Positions 8,601-16,742 of a DNA stretch of 64,000 nucleotides are shown here, one piece after another (the stretch's first letter is position 1; each line of letters begins with the position of its first letter). The notes under the pieces are model-generated. The model had not been told where the DNA came from, made no database searches, and worked only from the letters and a program-made list of their open reading frames with translations. A program made the translations under genes and the position numbers. The DNA lies in contig NZ_CP122960.1 in the NCBI RefSeq assembly GCF_029854195.1, positions 2,362,001-2,426,000 on the forward strand, in the 5' to 3' direction. This stretch comes from Amylibacter sp. IMCC11727. Its GTDB lineage: Bacteria > Pseudomonadota > Alphaproteobacteria > Rhodobacterales > Rhodobacteraceae.

Positions 8601-9524
8601 ATCTTTGTGTTCCACGCGCGGTGTCAACGTGCATTCATTGCACCGCAAATCATCCCCAAACCAACTCACAACCATCGACACAGACGTCACATTCGGTACG
8701 TCTGCGCGCAAATCCTCGATTGCATGAACCACATCCGTGTCGCCACGGTTTGTGTTTACGTTGGCAACTGCCCCATCGGCAAAACCACCTGGGTACTCCA
8801 CAGCCGTTGTCGCCAGCCCATATTCACCCGTGCCAGGGATCAAACACACGCCACCGATGTCTTGTGACGGATCATCAACAGTTACATGTGTTGGCTGCGC
8901 CTTGCGAAACACTTCGAAATTGAACTGCGGGATGCGATTGCCGTAATCCGCCAACTGCAAATTCTCAAAAACCACATAGGCCGTACCCCGATAATGCGGC
9001 GCGTTTTCCAGCCCTTCAATCGCCGCAATCGTCGGATCAGGGGTCTGCGTTTCATCCCCAGAATAAAAAGCGATATTCAGATCTCCGCGGCTTACCTCTT
9101 GCCCATCCGCCCAAATGCGCCCGATCTTATCGACAACACCCTCCCCAATCGCAAAAGCCACATTTACCGAATACGTGTAACGCCGACTGGTCACTTTCGG
9201 CGTAGACGTGGCTTTGCCACCGCCGCTCGTGGTCGTTGTGACGTGTTCCTGAAACTGACTTGACCAGATCAAATGGCCCGCAATGCGCGCACGTCCCATC
9301 ACACGAGGCACTGGTGCTCCTTCGGTCACACCTTGCAGGCGAAACGTATCCAACCGTCCCGTTTCAACAACGCGACTACCCGTGCCCAGTATTTTTTGGT
9401 CGATCAAGCCACCAATGCCCGCCCCGATCGCCTTGCCGATAGCAGCCCCTGTCAGCCCCGCAATTGTGCCACCAAACGTGCCACCTACGGCTGCGCCTAC
9501 AGCAGAAAGTAAAATAGTCGCCAT
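5604..9524 (-). CDS. GTA baseplate megatron / host-specificity protein (g15)
   Basis: The largest GTA protein, 1306 residues, forms the baseplate tip and central fibre part in RcGTA. The N-terminus is a glycine/alanine-rich hydrophobic stretch (residues about 5-45), fit to pass or touch a membrane. A glycoside-hydrolase-like TIM barrel follows in the middle third (LHYAHLCAIAGGVEAFNIGS to FTEFGCPAIDKG), then phage-tail-like beta domains and a C-terminal carbohydrate/receptor-type region. AGGAGG precedes the ATG by 5 bases, and the start overlaps the g14 stop (TGATG). Full length relative to the RcGTA homologue as I recall it (about 1300), so it looks intact. Confidence 0.92.
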   Translation of the reverse strand: MATILLSAVGAAVGGTFGGTIAGLTGAAIGKAIGAGIGGLIDQKILGTGSRVVETGRLDTFRLQGVTEGAPVPRVMGRARIAGHLIWSSQFQEHVTTTTSGGGKATSTPKVTSRRYTYSVNVAFAIGEGVVDKIGRIWADGQEVSRGDLNIAFYSGDETQTPDPTIAAIEGLENAPHYRGTAYVVFENLQLADYGNRIPQFNFEVFRKAQPTHVTVDDPSQDIGGVCLIPGTGEYGLATTAVEYPGGFADGAVANVNTNRGDTDVVHAIEDLRADVPNVTSVSMVVSWFGDDLRCNECTLTPRVEHKDADGRPMPWLVSGQTRSTAQIVSYVEDRPVFGGTPADASILEAIAKLKDEGLDVVFYPFVLMDIQENNGLPDPYSDNDNQPVMPWRGRITLSKAAGQASSPDQTAAAGAEVAAFFGAAQVSDFAIVNGKVEYSGPNEWTYRRFILHYAHLCAIAGGVEAFNIGSELRGLTQIRDGLDSFPTVVALQQLARDVRAVLGPNTKLGYAADWSEYFGYHPQDGSGDVWFHLDPLWAQAEIDYIGIDNYMPLSDWRDDIGHLDEGEGSVYSLEYLRKNVAGGEGYDWYYPDQVERDAQNRFPITDGVYDEPWVFRYKDLINWWNHEHYNRIAGVRQNTPTQWLRQSKPFRFTEFGCPAIDKGTNQPNVFVDPKSSESALPYYSDGSVDTLMQMQYLRAVLGHWSDPQNNPQSEIYFGPMVDLANSHVWAWDARPWPDFPNRLSVWSDGENHARGHWITGRFAEQSLAAIVSEVCEISGLSDIDVSELYGSTIGYAMKTVETGRASLQPLMMAFDFSSTEVDGKLVFKNRSERIEYTALPANLVQLGNDPVVGKIRAPEAETTGRVRVSYWDETREYQTGTSEYVLADDTSDATSHVELPVALRPGQGAQLASRWLVSSRVARDELKIALPMTQQRIVPGDVIKLDDGATGGTYRVERIEEHGARAVEAVRVEQTVYKQRDIGSTIGTVSDVRPARSIFFRFLDLPLLQSSQTSIGPHVAATAMPWPGGVAVYKSSSDDGYVLNTVLETPTQFGSTQSILRDACIGRWDEGEGVVVKLSSGALQSRTHLDVLNGANIAVIGNGSSAGWEIFQYREAELLGDGTYRLRGLLRGQLGSDADLIGDWPIGSEVVFLGAALSQVNLTDADRGLERYFRVGPTNQAVSDKTYSTRTDTFDLIALRPLSPVHLKARRVGSDLNVNWIRRTRIDGDTWLGMDVPLGEASEVYEVIVTAAGTEVRRETVTMTQWVYTDAMRTSDGVSGQIGIAVSQVSERFGAGPAAFVSFEV

Positions 9525-9976
9525 CAGCCCCTCCTGTCGGGAAATTCAAATTGCGCAACAATGCGACGCGCCCATGCAGGCGTCAGAGGCGTTTCAACAA
9601 CACCAGTGCCGCTGTAACTGTGAATCAATGTGGGGAATCCATCGCGCCCATCCCCCAGAATCGCCAAATGTTTCGCCACGGCTGTGCCTCGCATGCGAAA
9701 CAGCACCACATCCCCTGCCCGATCAGGCTGAACTTCGACAGGGCGCAAATGCCGCGCCGCTGCCTGCCACAACCGTTCTTCTCCAGACTGCTCAGACCAA
9801 TCTGCTGTGTAACTAGGCGCAGCTTCCGGCTCTGCCCCTAACACTTCGCGCCAAACACCGCGCAACAGACCAAGACAATCCGCCCCTTGGCCCTTTGTGC
9901 TGCGTTGATGACGATAAGGCGTGCCAATCCAATCGCGCGCCACGCGCACGATCTTTGCGTTCTGATTACAGGGCAT
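9524..9976 (-). CDS. GTA NlpC/P60 cell-wall peptidase (g14)
   Basis: A 150-residue cysteine peptidase that in RcGTA sits in the tail and opens the host cell wall. GADCLGLLRGVWRE carries the nucleophilic Cys in the usual DC-hydrophobic context, and KHLAILGD carries the catalytic His. WIGTPYRHQ near the start is typical of NlpC/P60 tail proteins. The open frame extends upstream to a TTG at 10033, but the ATG at 9976 shares its A with the TAA of g13 (TAATG), so I take that start. The gene overlaps g15 at its end. Confidence 0.92.
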   Translation of the reverse strand: MPCNQNAKIVRVARDWIGTPYRHQRSTKGQGADCLGLLRGVWREVLGAEPEAAPSYTADWSEQSGEERLWQAAARHLRPVEVQPDRAGDVVLFRMRGTAVAKHLAILGDGRDGFPTLIHSYSGTGVVETPLTPAWARRIVAQFEFPDRRG

Positions 9977-10863
9977 TATGGGCGTCTCGCGCCATTCATA
10001 TTTGTTCCTGCAACGGGATAGGCCACACTCCAATCCTCACCAGGGATATGCGGAAAGCCACGGAAATTCGCAAAGTTGCCAAACTTCCCCTTACAAGTCT
10101 CCGCGTGTTTATCACACCCAGCATGAACCCGCAGGATATCCCCGTTTTCAATCGGAAACTTGGTTTCTTCAAACAGTTCAATCACCCGCACCAGCCCGCG
10201 CAGATGATCCACTTTGATCAATCCATCTGAACCTGCATTGGCACCAGTGACCCAAGTTGCTTTGCCCCCCACAAACCAGTCCTGCTCAAACGCCCCAAGG
10301 TGCTGCAACTCCACCACCCGTCGTCCTGAAGACGTGTAAACAGTGTCTTCACCTACAAACCCTTCTGCAAAAATATCCACGCCGCATTTTGCATCTCCCA
10401 AAATACGATCACACTGGCGCAGATACGCCCGCCCCACAGGTTTGTTTAACGCCTCGCTCAACCCACGCAGTTCGGCCTCAAACGCCCCTGATCCGCGCCG
10501 GATTTCCCCAAGAGAGCCGCGAAACTGCAGGATTTTCTGATCGGTGTCGCGCCAGTTTACCAAAAAATGGCGCACCTCGGCCCCATCAAACTTGCCCGTT
10601 TCAATGTCCAAATCCGTAATGCCCGCTGAACTCAACGCCCCAACCGCTTGGGAGTTATCGACCGACAACCCAGTGGTTGTCTCAACTGCCGTCGCATCCA
10701 TGCTTGACGCCGCCTCACAACTTACCCCGTCCACCACCAACGCTTTGTCGTGATCGGTAAACCCAAACGTAACCCCATCTTGTCGCGTTACAATCCACGC
10801 GCGACACATGTTCGTTGCACCCGTATCCAAATGTGCTTGCAGATTTTCGTTGATATGCCTCAT
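9976..10863 (-). CDS. GTA baseplate hub protein, DUF2163 (g13)
   Basis: A 295-residue DUF2163/phage BR0599-family protein. It opens with the family pattern LDTGATNMCRAWIVTRQDG and FGFTDHDKAL, and the C-terminal end carries the conserved cysteine block YLRQCDRILGDAKCG, then VHAGCDKHAETCKGKFGN and FRGFPHIPG. The published RcGTA structure places an iron-sulfur cluster in the hub protein; these four cysteines would be the ligands, which is inference here. The start overlaps the g12 stop by one base (TGATG). Confidence 0.92.
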   Translation of the reverse strand: MRHINENLQAHLDTGATNMCRAWIVTRQDGVTFGFTDHDKALVVDGVSCEAASSMDATAVETTTGLSVDNSQAVGALSSAGITDLDIETGKFDGAEVRHFLVNWRDTDQKILQFRGSLGEIRRGSGAFEAELRGLSEALNKPVGRAYLRQCDRILGDAKCGVDIFAEGFVGEDTVYTSSGRRVVELQHLGAFEQDWFVGGKATWVTGANAGSDGLIKVDHLRGLVRVIELFEETKFPIENGDILRVHAGCDKHAETCKGKFGNFANFRGFPHIPGEDWSVAYPVAGTNMNGARRP

Positions 10864-11498
10864 CAGACGCGCACCTCAATCACTGGAATATTTGGCACAT
10901 TGCCCGCCGCGAAATGCGCCATGCTCATTTCCAAACGATCCGTGTCAAATCGAACAGGCACATCAAAGGCAAATCCAGCTGTGATCAACGCCGCCTCGTA
11001 TGGGGCTTCGACAAACCGCACCACGCCAGTGGAATAATCGACGGAAAACCCCTCTCCTTCGAACAGCTCAACGCCCCCAACCCCGATGGAAACAGTTCCC
11101 TCAATCGGCTTGGTCACCGCGCGGCAATACGCCGTTTCCCCCGAAACATAGTTTTTGCACAACTGTACCTCGGTCAGCACGTTGTCCCCAACGCCAATTT
11201 CCTGATCTTCAAACGCGGGTTCGCGCGATGGCAAACAACTTTTGTAATCGCACCAGTCCTTCCAGCGAAATCCATACAACCGCCCTGCCCGTGCTTCAAA
11301 AAACGACAGAACAGTATCCAGATCATCCGCAGATCGCATCGCCACCCCTGCATCATAGCGCCGCCTGGCATCCTGCCAGGGCGTGTTCCGCTCTTCAAAT
11401 CCGCTGTTCAGCGTAACAATTTCGGTGCGCCGCTCTGGCCCGCCGACGGATCCAAACGACAACCCAGCGGGAAATCTAACCTCGTGAAAATTTGTCAT
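10863..11498 (-). CDS. GTA distal tail protein, DUF2460 (g12)
   Basis: A 211-residue DUF2460 (TIGR02217) protein, the distal tail ring joining tail tube and baseplate. Family marks: FHEVRFPAGLSFGSVGGPER at the start, SGFEERNTPWQDARRRYDAG, and FFEARAGRLYGFRWKDWCDY. It sits between the tape measure and hub genes as in RcGTA. Overlapping stop/start with g13 implies coupled translation. Confidence 0.93.
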   Translation of the reverse strand: MTNFHEVRFPAGLSFGSVGGPERRTEIVTLNSGFEERNTPWQDARRRYDAGVAMRSADDLDTVLSFFEARAGRLYGFRWKDWCDYKSCLPSREPAFEDQEIGVGDNVLTEVQLCKNYVSGETAYCRAVTKPIEGTVSIGVGGVELFEGEGFSVDYSTGVVRFVEAPYEAALITAGFAFDVPVRFDTDRLEMSMAHFAAGNVPNIPVIEVRV

Positions 11499-11506
11499 TT
11501 AAGACC

Positions 11507-12169
11507 TCATTGGTTTCGGTTTCCTCGGGAAATGGCACGGCTTAACCCCGCCGCAACTTGGGTTTGGGAACGGCGGAAACTATCGGCATCTGGCGTTGTG
11601 ATGTTCATCGTGACATGCACGCCACCACCCCCGCCCCCTTTAACGCCCAGTCGGCCATCCGCACCGCGTGACAAGGGTAAAATCGCCTCTGGTCCCGCTT
11701 CGCCCATCAGCCCAGTGCCACCGCGCATCGGGAAAACAGTGGGGCCATTTACAACACCCCCATTGGCAAAGGGCGTGATGCGCCCGCCAGCAAACGCATT
11801 TCCATTGGCACTGGGGAAAATTGCGCCAAAGATCGAATTCACACCACCCGTCAAAATGCCACTAATCGCATCTGTAACGGGTGACACAGCTTGGTTAAAC
11901 GTGGTGCGGATCATTGTCTGTGCCAGCGACCCCAAGACATCCGAAAATTTCGCACCTTCAAGGATCACATCCCCCAAGGCGCTTCGCATTCCACGACTTA
12001 GGGATCGCGAAAACCCACGTGCTTCGCGTTCCGCAAGGGAAATACTATGCTGCATACCATTCAGTTCTTGCTGAAACACCGCAGTCATTTGCGCCGTCCC
12101 CGCTATATTGGCCTCCAAAGAAACCAATTGCTCTTCCAGACGTTCAACATCCGCCCCAAATTCGGCCAT
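11507..12169 (-). CDS. GTA short tape measure protein (g11)
   Basis: A 220-residue tail tape measure protein, very short as expected for the short GTA tail. N-terminal coiled-coil-like helices (residues 1-70, LEEQLVSLEANIAGTAQM), a central stretch with small residues (ISGILTGGVNSIFGAIFPS) and the late-tail motif FANGGVVNGPTVFPM followed by GLMGEAGPEAILPLSRG, a pattern common at the C-terminus of phage tape measures. A glycine run (about residue 178-184) separates it from the last 35 residues. Confidence 0.92.
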   Translation of the reverse strand: MAEFGADVERLEEQLVSLEANIAGTAQMTAVFQQELNGMQHSISLAEREARGFSRSLSRGMRSALGDVILEGAKFSDVLGSLAQTMIRTTFNQAVSPVTDAISGILTGGVNSIFGAIFPSANGNAFAGGRITPFANGGVVNGPTVFPMRGGTGLMGEAGPEAILPLSRGADGRLGVKGGGGGGVHVTMNITTPDADSFRRSQTQVAAGLSRAISRGNRNQ

Positions 12170-12187
12170 TGCTTACCTACTTTCGCA

Positions 12188-12367
12188 TTATGTATCGGGA
12201 AATTGCGCGCACAAGGTATCCAAACTTGCGCGCGTCATTGTTGGGGTTGCCCCTGGCTCCATCCCCGCCATCACCATCAATTCCACAGGTGTTAACGCCC
12301 AGAACTCATGAGGCTGCAGCCGAAGATGCGTCATGCCAATGCGCATCAGGGCGATCCAGTCAATCAT
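12188..12367 (-). CDS. GTA tail assembly chaperone, short gene (g10.1)
   Basis: A 59-residue reading frame, below usual length cut-offs, reads MIDWIALMRIGMTHLRLQPH then EFWALTPVELMVMAGMEP, the classic small phage tail assembly chaperone pattern (LRLxPxEFWxLTPxE). Its ATG overlaps the TGA of g10 (ATGA) and its TAA ends 18 bases before the g11 start. In phages two such frames, often joined by frameshift, precede the tape measure gene; here they are two separate overlapping genes, as in RcGTA. Confidence 0.88.
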   Translation of the reverse strand: MIDWIALMRIGMTHLRLQPHEFWALTPVELMVMAGMEPGATPTMTRASLDTLCAQFPDT

Positions 12368-12696
12368 GCGGCCTCAACAGGTCCACTGGGTAAAGAAAAC
12401 GTCACACGCAACAACGCCGCTGCGACCCGCGCCGCTTCCATGGGGCCGCCTTCGATTGTTGCATTGCGCAAATCATCCTCTGAGCCGTCCCAACCCGCGC
12501 CTTGCAAACCAGCAAACAACAAAAAGATCATGTCTTCCGCCTTAAACGCACTGTTTTCAAACCGTTCGATCAGGGGCAACAAGCCCTCAACACCCAACCG
12601 CTGCTCCAAGGTTGCCAACGCCCCTAGGCTCAACCGCATTGCGCAGGTTTCACCATTCAGAATGATCGCCACTTCGCCACGAAAAGGGTTCACCAT
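12364..12696 (-). CDS. GTA tail protein / tail chaperone (g10)
   Basis: A 110-residue GTA-family protein. VNPFRGEVAIILNGETCAMR then LSLGALATLEQRLGV is the pattern of the GTA gp10/GpG-like tail chaperone family. It lies between the tail tube and g10.1. The start abuts the g9 stop and its stop overlaps the next ATG. Probably binds the tape measure during tail assembly. Confidence 0.88.
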   Translation of the reverse strand: MVNPFRGEVAIILNGETCAMRLSLGALATLEQRLGVEGLLPLIERFENSAFKAEDMIFLLFAGLQGAGWDGSEDDLRNATIEGGPMEAARVAAALLRVTFSLPSGPVEAA

Positions 12697-13109
12697 CAGA
12701 TCGGCGTAAACGCCAACGCGCCCGCAGACGCCAAGGTCATGTCATAGGTCGCCTCACCGTTGTAATCCCCAGCATATTCCAACGCCGTGATCTGAAACGG
12801 ACCTTCCACAATGCCAAAATCGGGTACAACCACCTGAAAATCGGGAATATGGGCGTCAAAGAAAATCTGCCGCGCCCGTTCATCTGTCACATCATCCCGG
12901 AACACACCCGACCCGCTGATGCTGGCTGTTTTCACGCCACCACCAGACAACAGTTCGCGCCATCCCCCCGTGCTCTCCAAAGATGTCACATCAATCGTTT
13001 CGGTGTTAAACGCGATCTTTGACGCCCGCAGCCCCGCAAGCGTTTCAAACGAACCCGCATCATCCATATCCACTTTGACCAGCAAGTCCTTGCCGTTTTG
13101 AGCAGCCAT
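12696..13109 (-). CDS. GTA major tail tube protein (g9)
   Basis: A 137-residue major tail protein (phage TP901-1 family): MAAQNGKDLLVKVD start, FNTETIDVTSLESTGGWREL in the middle and EYAGDYNGEATYDMTLASAG near the end, the last being the typical Ig-less tail-tube ending. The frame is open to 13187, but the ATG at 13109 has GGAG 7 bases upstream and starts on the conserved sequence. One hexamer ring per tail layer is expected. Confidence 0.93.
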   Translation of the reverse strand: MAAQNGKDLLVKVDMDDAGSFETLAGLRASKIAFNTETIDVTSLESTGGWRELLSGGGVKTASISGSGVFRDDVTDERARQIFFDAHIPDFQVVVPDFGIVEGPFQITALEYAGDYNGEATYDMTLASAGALAFTPI

Positions 13110-13170
13110 TGTCATTCTCCAAATGGTGTAAATTATTGTTATGAAACGCGTAAAGGCACTGCTTAACGCG

Positions 13171-13581
13171 TTAATCATCCTCGACATATGCCCGGAACCT
13201 TAGATCAATCTGACGAATGCCAGGGCTGTCTTCGCGCACTGCGCGCGCACTGTAAAAATTTAACGCCGTCAATCGACCACGGTTTAACGCGGCATCCATA
13301 TCAATCAATGCGTCACAAACGGCGGCTGCCACCTGCTTTGCCGTCGCAAACCCAGCGGTATCAGACACCACGTTGACCACAAACTCGTGCATCGCACCTG
13401 CACTGGTTTTGCTCGACTTATCCCGCGCAGTTTCATCGCCAATCACCACATAGGTTTGCGGGATTGTTCCCGTGGGCGGTGCATCAAACACATTGTCATC
13501 AATCAAATCCGCCAGCGGCACATTGCTCGCTAAGGTTTGGTACACGGCCAACTGCAACGCAAAAGAAACGGCATAGGTCAT
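13171..13581 (-). CDS. GTA tail terminator, DUF3168 (g8)
   Basis: A 136-residue DUF3168 protein: YAVSFALQLAVYQTLASN, PQTYVVIGDETARDKSSKTS, then VAAAVCDALIDMD and IDLRFRAYVED. In RcGTA it ends the tail tube at the head side. The ATG at 13581 overlaps the g7 TGA (ATGA); the longer frame to 13608 is not needed. Confidence 0.92.
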   Translation of the reverse strand: MTYAVSFALQLAVYQTLASNVPLADLIDDNVFDAPPTGTIPQTYVVIGDETARDKSSKTSAGAMHEFVVNVVSDTAGFATAKQVAAAVCDALIDMDAALNRGRLTALNFYSARAVREDSPGIRQIDLRFRAYVEDD

Positions 13582-13919
13582 GACAGCACCTCTTCGCGTG
13601 CCAAACACATCAAATACATGGCGCTTGAATCGCTTTCTGAAACGGAATCAATGGTATAGGCGCTGTCGCCATATCGAAATCGCTGCCCAACTTTGGGCCG
13701 CTTTAGGTCATCCTTCGGCGCACCACGCACATAAATGCGATACCGCGCCAACGATGTTGCCCCTGCCGAAACTTCAGTAACACGCGCACCTCGGGCCTGA
13801 ACCTCGCCCCATACTGTGCCCAATGTCACCCAAGTTTCGTTGAACCCGCCTGCGCCATCGGCCACACGCTGACGTTCTTCCAAGACCAACGCCCAGTTTA
13901 GTGAAGGTGTGTGTTTCAT
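13578..13919 (-). CDS. GTA head closure / stopper protein (g7)
   Basis: A 113-residue head-tail joining protein of the SPP1 gp16/DUF-type: WALVLEERQRVADGAGGFNE then VWGEVQARGARV and RPKVGQRFRYGDSAYTIDSV, which is the usual beta-barrel pattern. GGAGG lies 6 bases before the ATG at 13919; a GTG at 13925 overlapping the g6 stop is the alternative. Confidence 0.9.
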   Translation of the reverse strand: MKHTPSLNWALVLEERQRVADGAGGFNETWVTLGTVWGEVQARGARVTEVSAGATSLARYRIYVRGAPKDDLKRPKVGQRFRYGDSAYTIDSVSESDSSAMYLMCLAREEVLS

Positions 13920-13921
13920 AC

Positions 13922-14506
13922 TCACCCTCCCAACAATCGAACTTTGCGAAACCGTTCTAACAAGCTCAGAATACTGGACGGCAGGTTCGCCCCATCCCGA
14001 CTGGCGCGATTTTCATAAAAATCCGCGGCCAACAACAGAACCGCCCGCGCTAAATCCGCAGGAACCTTGTCCCAATCATCCCCAAATCCGGCCGCAAATG
14101 TCACCTCTATGGATCCGTTTTGGGGCACGACAGGCAAGGCATTCCCAACGGAAATCAACGCTGGATACTGACTGTCTTTTTCCAAATGATAGGTTTCGGG
14201 GGCCAAAATTGTTTCTGCCCCACCCCGTTCTACAACTTTCAACTCTGTCACTTCGGACACAGGGCGCACGGGCAAAACCTGGCGATCATAATTGCGCCAC
14301 CCCGTCAGCCCCCAATTGAACGTTTTCTCCAGCAAAACACACCCTGTGCGCCCCTCAACCGCCGACATCGCCGCGCGTAAATAGGCTTCCAGCAGCTCAT
14401 CTTGTTCCGTATCTGCGGAAAACCCAGTGCCCACCCGCAGATGTTGTTTCAACAGTTCCAGCGGCAAAGCCGCGCTCGGAATCGTCGTCAATTCAGTCAA
14501 AATCAT
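13922..14506 (-). CDS. GTA head-tail adaptor (g6, phage gp6-like)
   Basis: A 194-residue gp6-like adaptor of the connector: LPLELLKQHLRVGTGFSADT, DELLEAYLRAAMSAVEGRTG, and late LARAVLLLAADFYENR, the conserved helices of the family. GGAG precedes the ATG by 9 bases. It is separated from the capsid gene upstream by about 170 bases, the only large gap in the cluster. Confidence 0.9.
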   Translation of the reverse strand: MILTELTTIPSAALPLELLKQHLRVGTGFSADTEQDELLEAYLRAAMSAVEGRTGCVLLEKTFNWGLTGWRNYDRQVLPVRPVSEVTELKVVERGGAETILAPETYHLEKDSQYPALISVGNALPVVPQNGSIEVTFAAGFGDDWDKVPADLARAVLLLAADFYENRASRDGANLPSSILSLLERFRKVRLLGG

Positions 14507-14644
14507 GTGGTGAAGTCTCCGTTACGGATCAAAATTAAGTTTGGTGCCCCCACGCTCGCCGGACGGAGGGGAGCAGCATGACAAACACGAGGACACCAGG
14601 ACCAGCTGGCCCTTTTCAACAAAAGCCGAAGCTTCCGTTGCACC

Positions 14645-14665
14645 CACCCCCGAAAAACGAGGGTG
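14645..14665 (-). promoter_or_regulatory. RNA hairpin just after the GTA capsid gene
   Basis: On the minus strand CACCCTCG (14665-14658) pairs with CGGGGGTG (14652-14645) around TTTTT, 16 bases after the capsid stop. No U-run follows, so it is more likely a 3'-end stabiliser or partial attenuator of the capsid mRNA than a full terminator. The rest of the gap to 14507 shows no gene; a 14-codon frame near 14580 is not credible. Confidence 0.5.
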
Positions 14666-14680
14666 AATTCGATTTAGGAG

Positions 14681-15880
14681 TTAGGACGCCGCAAACTTCA
14701 AAAGTTTGATCGCAGCAAAATCGCTCACATCACCGCCCACACGTTTTGTGGCATAAAACAGCACATGCGGCTTCGCACTGAACGGATCTCGCAAAATACG
14801 CAGATCAGGGCGTTCGGCCACGGTGTACCCTGCATTGAAATCCCCAAACGCAACCGCCGTCGCATCTGATGCAATATCTGGCATGTCTTCCGCCACCAAC
14901 ACTGGATAGCCCATAAGGCGTGCAGGTTCTCCCGCTGCCAACCCATCGGACCACAGGAAACGCCCATCCGCGTCTTTCATTTTACGAACGGCACCTGCGG
15001 TTTTAGAATTCATCACAAATGACGCATTCGCCCGATACCGCGCACCCAGCGCATAAACCAAATCCACAATCGCATCCGCAGGATCGGTTGCCGCAAAATC
15101 CCCATCTGCACCCGTCGCCACATACCCCAGATCACCCCAGCTCCAACTTGCGTTATCAACGGCGGTATAGGTCAGAAAACCTGTTGGTTTATCAATGCCA
15201 TCACCAGAAATGAACGCTACACCTTCGGCGCGCGAAAACTTGTCTGCAATCCGTGTGGCCAGCCAACCTTCCACATCAAACGCGCTGTCATCCAGCAACC
15301 GCTGTGATGCCTTTGGCAAGGCTGACAATTCGTGCAGCGGGATCGAAATACGCTCCAACTGCGGCGTGTCCGTTTCCGTGGCCGAACCCGTTTCCGTGGC
15401 CCAACCAGCCCCTACTTCCGTGTGATCCACCAGCACGTCATAAGCCGTGGATTCAACGGCAACCACATTGGAAATCGCACGAATAGACGCGGTTGAATGC
15501 AGCACGCCTGCAATCTGATCCGCCGTCTGTGGATCGACCAAATATCCCCCATCCGCGGACACCGCCGTGGACAGCGCCTTTTCTTCCATATCTAAGGCTC
15601 GCATCCCCTCATCATCGCCAGAGCGAAGATAGGCAGCAAACGCCTTTTTGTGCGGCACTTCAATTTCTGCCACTGCCGACAAAGCAGGGCGATGCGTTTC
15701 AACCGTTTTACGTTCCAACATGTGTAATCTCTTATCCTGTTCCTGAATTCGGGTTTTCAATTCGCTGTTGATCTTTCCAACGTCTTGCAAAAATTCGCCC
15801 ATGGCGGCTTTCACCTCCACTGACGATGATCCACCAGACACCGCCTGGTCAGACCGAGTTTTGGATCCTTGATTGCTCAT
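14681..15880 (-). CDS. GTA major capsid protein, HK97 fold (g5)
   Basis: A 399-residue HK97-family major capsid precursor. The first ~100 residues form the helical scaffold-like delta domain (LQDVGKINSELKTRIQEQDK) that is cut off by the g4 protease; the mature part starts near KAFAAYLRSGDDEGMRALD and shows GGYLVDPQTADQI, the P-domain helix FVMNSKTAGAVRKMKDADG and the end ILRDPFSAKPHVLFYATKRV. AAGGA precedes the ATG by 7 bases. Complete and without frame damage. Confidence 0.95.
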   Translation of the reverse strand: MSNQGSKTRSDQAVSGGSSSVEVKAAMGEFLQDVGKINSELKTRIQEQDKRLHMLERKTVETHRPALSAVAEIEVPHKKAFAAYLRSGDDEGMRALDMEEKALSTAVSADGGYLVDPQTADQIAGVLHSTASIRAISNVVAVESTAYDVLVDHTEVGAGWATETGSATETDTPQLERISIPLHELSALPKASQRLLDDSAFDVEGWLATRIADKFSRAEGVAFISGDGIDKPTGFLTYTAVDNASWSWGDLGYVATGADGDFAATDPADAIVDLVYALGARYRANASFVMNSKTAGAVRKMKDADGRFLWSDGLAAGEPARLMGYPVLVAEDMPDIASDATAVAFGDFNAGYTVAERPDLRILRDPFSAKPHVLFYATKRVGGDVSDFAAIKLLKFAAS

Positions 15881-15920
15881 GAACCAATCCTTGTATGAGT
15901 TTCGTGTTTGGTGCTGGCCC

Positions 15921-16478
15921 TTACGCCAACATCTCGTGGCGAGCCGCGTTCAACATCGCGACCAGCTCATGTGCCAGTTGATCATCCGCCTTCGCGTCTG
16001 TCTCAACCCGCGCCTCGGGCAGCATTGGAAATGTCACCAATGAAACTTCCCAAAGATCGAGTTCATGCAACAATCGCTTACCTTTTTGCGATTTTTCCGC
16101 ACGAATTGTTCGATAACCAATAGACAAGCCCTCAATTGCGCCAGCCTTGATCAACGACAATGCCTCTGCACCTGCCTGCACATCGGCCAAAATTCGGCCC
16201 TTCACAAACAGGCCTTTTTCATCTTCGCGCACGTCATCCCACACCCCGATAGGTTTGGATGGATCGTGCTGCCACAACATTTTCACGCGGCGTCCACTGT
16301 TTTGAATGGCCTTCAAAGACGCGGCATAGGCCCCTTTTTGCACCACATCATTACCTTGATCAGATGCGCCAAAAACGGATGCGTATCCCGAAATTTCGGC
16401 CTCATCCGACACATTCACATCCGTTTCAAAACGGCAAAATTTGGTCTCCAGCGCCGCGCCGCTGCCTACATAGATCAT
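15921..16478 (-). CDS. GTA prohead protease (g4)
   Basis: A 185-residue HK97 prohead protease (peptidase U35). EISGYASVFGASDQGNDVV opens the fold, KMLWQHDPSKPIGVW carries the conserved His, and AGAIEGLSIGYRTI the nucleophile Ser; LHELDLWEVSLVTFPM closes the core. It trims the capsid delta domain. AAGGA lies 7 bases before the ATG. Confidence 0.93.
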   Translation of the reverse strand: MIYVGSGAALETKFCRFETDVNVSDEAEISGYASVFGASDQGNDVVQKGAYAASLKAIQNSGRRVKMLWQHDPSKPIGVWDDVREDEKGLFVKGRILADVQAGAEALSLIKAGAIEGLSIGYRTIRAEKSQKGKRLLHELDLWEVSLVTFPMLPEARVETDAKADDQLAHELVAMLNAARHEMLA

Positions 16479-16502
16479 ATCAATGTCCTTAAATTTCGCC
16501 GC

Positions 16503-16742
16503 TCACACGGCATCTTGCGTCAATTCCAACAACGACATCACGCCGCGCGTCAGAACAAAGGCAACCACTCCATACACCGCCAGCCACAGTCGTTTTTCCA
16601 ACCGCTCCAGCGCCTTTTCGATGGTGTCCAATCGCCGCTCCAGCCCGATCCACCGCTCATCCGTCACTTGTTTATGTGTCTCAAGCTTGGCCGCCGCTTC
16701 AAAGGGCTCATACAAATATTTGGACCCTTCACCCCTACTCAT
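16503..16742 (-). CDS. GTA head formation protein (g3.5)
   Basis: A 79-residue protein: start MSRGEGSKYLYEPFEAAAK, a helical ERRLDTIEKALERLEKRL that looks like a coiled coil, then one membrane segment (LWLAVYGVVAFVLTRGVM). This is the small head-formation gene lying between portal and protease in RcGTA. Its ATG overlaps the end of the portal frame by 8 bases, so the start at 16742 is preferred to the longer frame to 16787. Confidence 0.85.
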   Translation of the reverse strand: MSRGEGSKYLYEPFEAAAKLETHKQVTDERWIGLERRLDTIEKALERLEKRLWLAVYGVVAFVLTRGVMSLLELTQDAV

